In this document: piece after piece, positions 60,403-64,000 of the stretch
How the letters are laid out: each line of letters starts with the position of its first letter
How positions within the stretch are numbered: the stretch's first letter is position 1
NCBI GenBank assembly: GCA_028023455.1
Contig: JAQFVV010000012.1
Coordinates: 6,546,499-6,610,498 of the forward strand
Reading direction: 5' to 3'
Origin: Epiperipatus broadwayi
Taxonomy: Eukaryota; Onychophora; Udeonychophora; Euonychophora; Peripatidae
DNA length: 64,000 nucleotides
Notes under the pieces: generated by a model
Databases searched by the model: none
What the model saw: the letters and a program-made list of their open reading frames with translations, nothing else
What the model was told of the DNA's origin: nothing
Position numbers and translations under genes: made by a program

Positions 60403-60870
60403 CCACTCTTATCTTCAACCAAAGCATTTTGATTTTGGAGTGTGAAGATAATAAATTCTTCACTGATTAAGTCCACTATTTCTGTTACAGTCAATATTCA
60501 GATCTTAAATTTAGAAATATTTTGAATCAATTTAAAGATTAAATATTAATGCTTGTTAAGCACAATGTCAGCACATAATATTTATATATGGCTATAAACT
60601 TAATACATGCGCCTTGTGTGCTCAGTATTATGTGCTGACATTGTACTTAACAAGAATTAATTTTACAACCTTAAATTGATTCAAAATATTTCTAAATTTA
60701 AGATCTGAATATTGACTCGTTGTAAATCAAAAGATTTCGCTAACGTTAATGTGTAATAGAAATAGTGGACTTAATCAGTGAAGAATTTATTAGCATCACC
60801 TCCCAAATCAAAATGCTTTAGATTTGTCTATATAATTAGAAAAATAGGTTGAAGATAAGAATAGCCTAAT
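60403..60870. mobile_element. Large palindrome/foldback, arms about 180-230 bp
   Basis: The left arm (about 60403-60582) and right arm (about 60630-60870) are complementary (shared cttgttaagcacaatgtcag; cagatcttaaatttagaaat; cactgattaagtccacta), with indels of about 30-50 bp in the right arm. The 45-bp loop (about 60590-60630, ggctataaacttaatacatg) is repeated upstream at about 60308-60346, outside the left arm, as ggctataaccttaatacatg. No gene; terminal duplication not found. Confidence 0.75.
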
Positions 60871-61604
60871 TGTTTGGAGCATCATCTTAAATTCAGCATT
60901 CACGAATATAAATATTTCAGAATCAATTTTCCTGCTAGCACTGTTACTAATCAGGCCAGCAGCATCTAAAGAAGAGAGAAGAAGAATACCATTAAAAATG
61001 TTATCTTATATAGTCACCTATTTGATGTTACTAATAGTTGAATGTATTTGGAACGTTTATTTAAAGTTTGAATTTAACTAAAGACATTTAATAATTAATA
61101 TTAAAGGGTGGAAATACTCTAATATATAATTATGACTTTCAAGCGTTTTTTAAATCAATTTGATAAAAAAGAATGTTGTTTTTTTTCTTTTTCAAAAACT
61201 GCTTTTACTATTTTTTGCAATTAAATTTGCAATGTAAAAAGAATATTGTATTTTATCCTCATATATATACATCTTAACATTTTTCATTCCAAAAAAAAAA
61301 TTGGTAATCATCACTTTACATCAATGCTTTTTTTGTTCACTTGTTATAGTAAAATTGTCTCGTTGTAAAAAAAAGTTTACTGTTCACTACTCAAAGGATA
61401 AGAATAATATTTCCAATTTATATCAGTCTTTTTGTTTTTATATTGTATATAAAAAGCCATATACATTTTTGCTTTTTGGTTGAACTTGTTTAATTAATGA
61501 AAATAAGTGACCCACAATTATTTTACTTTTTTTCTAAAATATATATATATATTTTTCAATCAAAAAGTTTCAATTTCTTTTCTATACAGCAAATAATTTT
61601 ATAA
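60871..61604. other. AT-rich stretch without a recognisable gene
   Basis: Nothing recognisable. Confidence 0.5.
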
Positions 61605-61612
61605 ATTATTGC

Positions 61613-62497
61613 GGTACTGTGGTATTAGAGCTGCGACATGAAGAAGAATAATCGTTTAATCATTAAATTAATTAGGTCATTAAATCAAAAACATATTTTA
61701 AAATCTACATTAAAAAAAAAAAACAATTTAACAAAAAAAAAATACGAAAAGCATTAATGTGAAGAATAGTTAAAATGCGTGTTTAAATCAAATTGAGTGT
61801 GTGTTTGCACGTGCATATTCTGCATAATCTATTTTAATACATTGTACAGGCTTACACCTGCATTTATATATGTAATATATGCAGGATTCGAACTCAGACT
61901 TTCACATGACCTATAACTCTCAGTGCCATCTTATATTGCTGACACACCTGATCACACACATGTTGAAAAGATAAATAATCACCAATATTCGTATTTCGTG
62001 CTAAACCAGCACTCATCGGTTGGTTCAGAGTACCATCTCCACACATATATACAATTAGTACTCAGCTTTATATTAAGATAACCAATCTTCATACTTTAAT
62101 GAGTGCTGGTTTAGCACGAAATACATATATTGTGATTATTTATCTTTTCAACATGTGCGTGATCAGATAAGTCAGCAATATAAGATGGCACTGAGAGTTG
62201 TAGATTGTGTGAAAGTCTGAGTTTGAATCCTGCATATATTATATATATAAATGCAAGTGTAAGCCTATACAGTGTATTAAAATAGATTATGCAGAATATG
62301 CACGTGCAAACACACACTCAATTTGATTTAAACACGCATTTTAATTATTCTTCAGATTAATGCTTTTTGTATTTTTTTTGTTAAATTGCCTTTTTTTAAA
62401 TGTAGATTTTAAAATATGTTTTTGATTTAATAACCTAATTAATTTAATGATTAAACGATTGTAATTCTTCATGTAGCAGCTCTAATACCACAGTACC
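61613..62497. mobile_element. Foldback element carrying hammerhead-family sequence, 8-bp target duplication
   Basis: An 885-bp element with arms of about 400 bp (61613-62016 and 62099-62497) and termini GGTACTGTGGTATTAGAGCT, flanked by exact ATTATTGC (61605-61612 and 62498-62505). The inner part of each arm is a hammerhead-family unit including the tRNA B-box-like motif (gagttcgaatcct on the minus strand near 61893). The left-arm hammerhead (minus, about 61975-62040) has perfect stem II and GAAA but CCGATGA instead of CTGATGA; the right-arm copy begins inside the core. The 8-bp duplication points to a DNA transposase, unlike the 14-15 bp of the other family members. Confidence 0.82.
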
Positions 62498-62882
62498 ATT
62501 ATTGCTATTTTACTACTTTTCTGTAAATTACTATGTTTTTTTTATTATTTTTTTTTTTTTAAATTTAAGTCTTACTGTTATAATTTTCTAACTTTCTATC
62601 TTCTTCAATTATGTTTTTTTTAAATTTATCAATAACACTGTGTCTATTTTTATCCACATCATTAACCTTTATTGCTCTTGAGCCATGCTCTCTCACTTTA
62701 TATATTTTCTTTTTTTTTTTCATTAATTTCAGTAATTATTAAAATTGTAAAATTATTATCATTTACATCTTGTTGTACAATGTGATGTGATGTATTATAG
62801 CTTCTCCTTAAACGAAGTCAAGAATATCTCAGCAATTATGCCCAGATAAACCTGTTAGCCACTTTATTTTCCATTCCCCACT

Positions 62883-63301
62883 CTAAATTTTCCCATAATC
62901 TGCTCTATCCCATTTCCACAACATAATCTTTGTCAACTCTATAACCTTTATATCTAAATCCCCTTTATCTTTTCCCAAACCCAGCATAAAAACCAATAAT
63001 TCACTTTCTGTATAATCACTTTTTTCATATTTATTTTTCCATAACTTCATTATATGTACCCTTTCTGTTTTCAAGCATTTACATTCAATTAACAAATGCC
63101 TAATATTGTCTATTCCTTCCTTACATAATTTACAAAATAAATCACCCATATTTTTTCATTTACATGTATATTCTCTTGTAGCTAAAGATCCCTTTCGAGC
63201 CTTAAACAATAAACTACTTTCCTTACTATTATCATATATTAACTCACACCTAATATTCTGTTCATTTCTATATATATTTAAACTCTTTTTACTCTCCATA
63301 T
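62883..63301 (-). pseudogene. Non-LTR retrotransposon C-terminal fragment
   Basis: From ATG at 63301 the minus-strand frame runs to 62883 with a single TGA (near 63150, probably TGG originally). It reads SLLFKARKGSLATREYTCK, then after the stop GDLFCKLCKEGIDNIRHLLI continuing to EC, a C-x2-C-x8-H-x4-C zinc motif as at the C-terminus of jockey/CR1-like LINE proteins, with the same spacing as the LINE at 24.5 kb. The catalytic domain is absent. About 140 codons. Confidence 0.75.
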
Positions 63302-64000
63302 GATTTCTCCATCACTCTAACTTCCTATTCTTTATTAATGTTTTGAATATATAAACAGTAGCGACATCTATTATTATTCACACAAAAAAAAAATCATGTG
63401 ATAGCATGATTAATTTTTAATGTGATAAAATACATGATTAGAATTAGTTAGTCCCTTTTACAAAAGAATCTAAAAAGGAAAACAAATCTTTGGTTATTGA
63501 AATTCAATAGTTAGATCTAGAATTACAAAATATATTTTCTGTTTACTCAAGCGTTGTAAATGTTTAATCAAAAGAATATCAATAATTTTTTTTAACAACA
63601 AACTATGAGCACGGCTAATATATGTGTAGCAATATAAAGAGCATCTTAAAATATAACAGTAATGCATATAAATGATGTATACATTATTTGGAGCTTATAA
63701 CCAGTATGGAATATTTTAGGTATCAATCAGGTTTAAACTTTTATTTCAGATACAATGTTGCTACTGCAGTTAACCATTCACTACTGATTAACTAGAGAGC
63801 AAAATAAGAATAGAAAGTTGTTCAAACTCGTACTATATAGAACTTAAAAGGACTGATAAATAATGCTTTCTTTTTCATTATTGGAATTATTGTTGTGATC
63901 TTTCGCCTACAGTGGAATTCTTAAAAATTGTTTTATCTTTTTCTCTATAAAATATATAGAATTGCATAATTTTTTGTAACTAATAAGTTCATAATTCTGA
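63302..64000. other. AT-rich stretch without a recognisable gene
   Basis: Nothing recognisable to the end of the window. Confidence 0.5.

Overview
The window is very AT-rich animal-type DNA with no host protein gene, no functional tRNA or rRNA gene and no CRISPR array that I can support. The family mix (Penelope-like elements with GIY-YIG ends, a ZBED5-like hAT, RTE/BovB-type and other non-LTR retrotransposons, gag-only Ty3-type LTR elements, tRNA-Gly SINEs, hammerhead-ribozyme repeats, long ATT/AT/GT microsatellites) points to an invertebrate metazoan, perhaps cnidarian or spiralian. The species cannot be named from the sequence.

Layout. 1-9.6 kb: dispersed repeat R1 (3.29-5.70 kb) carrying a short hairpin insertion, then homopolymer-rich sequence at 6.13-6.84 kb that looks like an assembly artefact. 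9.65-9.87 kb: a long ATT microsatellite. 11.5-13.06 kb: decayed Penelope-like element 1 (minus). 13.41-22.69 kb: complete gag-only LTR retrotransposon 1 (minus) with 3.2 kb LTRs. 24.4-25.9 kb: non-LTR retrotransposon fossil (minus). 26.08-27.84 kb: repeat R2. 31.25-33.02 kb: repeat R3, interrupted by a hAT transposon (from 33.03 kb, transposase fossil to 42.8 kb), itself interrupted by LTR element 2 (33.11-40.45 kb, plus). 43.2-45.0 kb: Penelope-like element 2 (minus), split by a 440-bp foldback with an 8-bp target duplication. 48.3-50.2 kb: RTE-type LINE fossil (minus), split by a 770-bp hammerhead-bearing insertion. 50.2-56.4 kb: three copies of a short tRNA-Gly-related SINE, one tRNA-Gly-like fragment and a second hammerhead element. 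57.9-62.5 kb: a run of four palindromic or foldback elements, three carrying hammerhead-like cores. 62.9-63.3 kb: a LINE C-terminal fragment.

Most interesting system. At least three sequence families here contain type-I hammerhead ribozyme cores. The largest (copies near 48.1, 49.2, 49.7, 55.5, 55.7, 62.0 and 62.1 kb) couples a hammerhead with covarying stem I to a tRNA B-box-like end. At 49 kb two hammerheads lie in direct orientation 473 bp apart, the arrangement expected of a retrozyme-like circular RNA source, inside an insertion with 15-bp target duplications. None of this was tested by folding or database search; the structures are hand-built from complementarity visible in the sequence.
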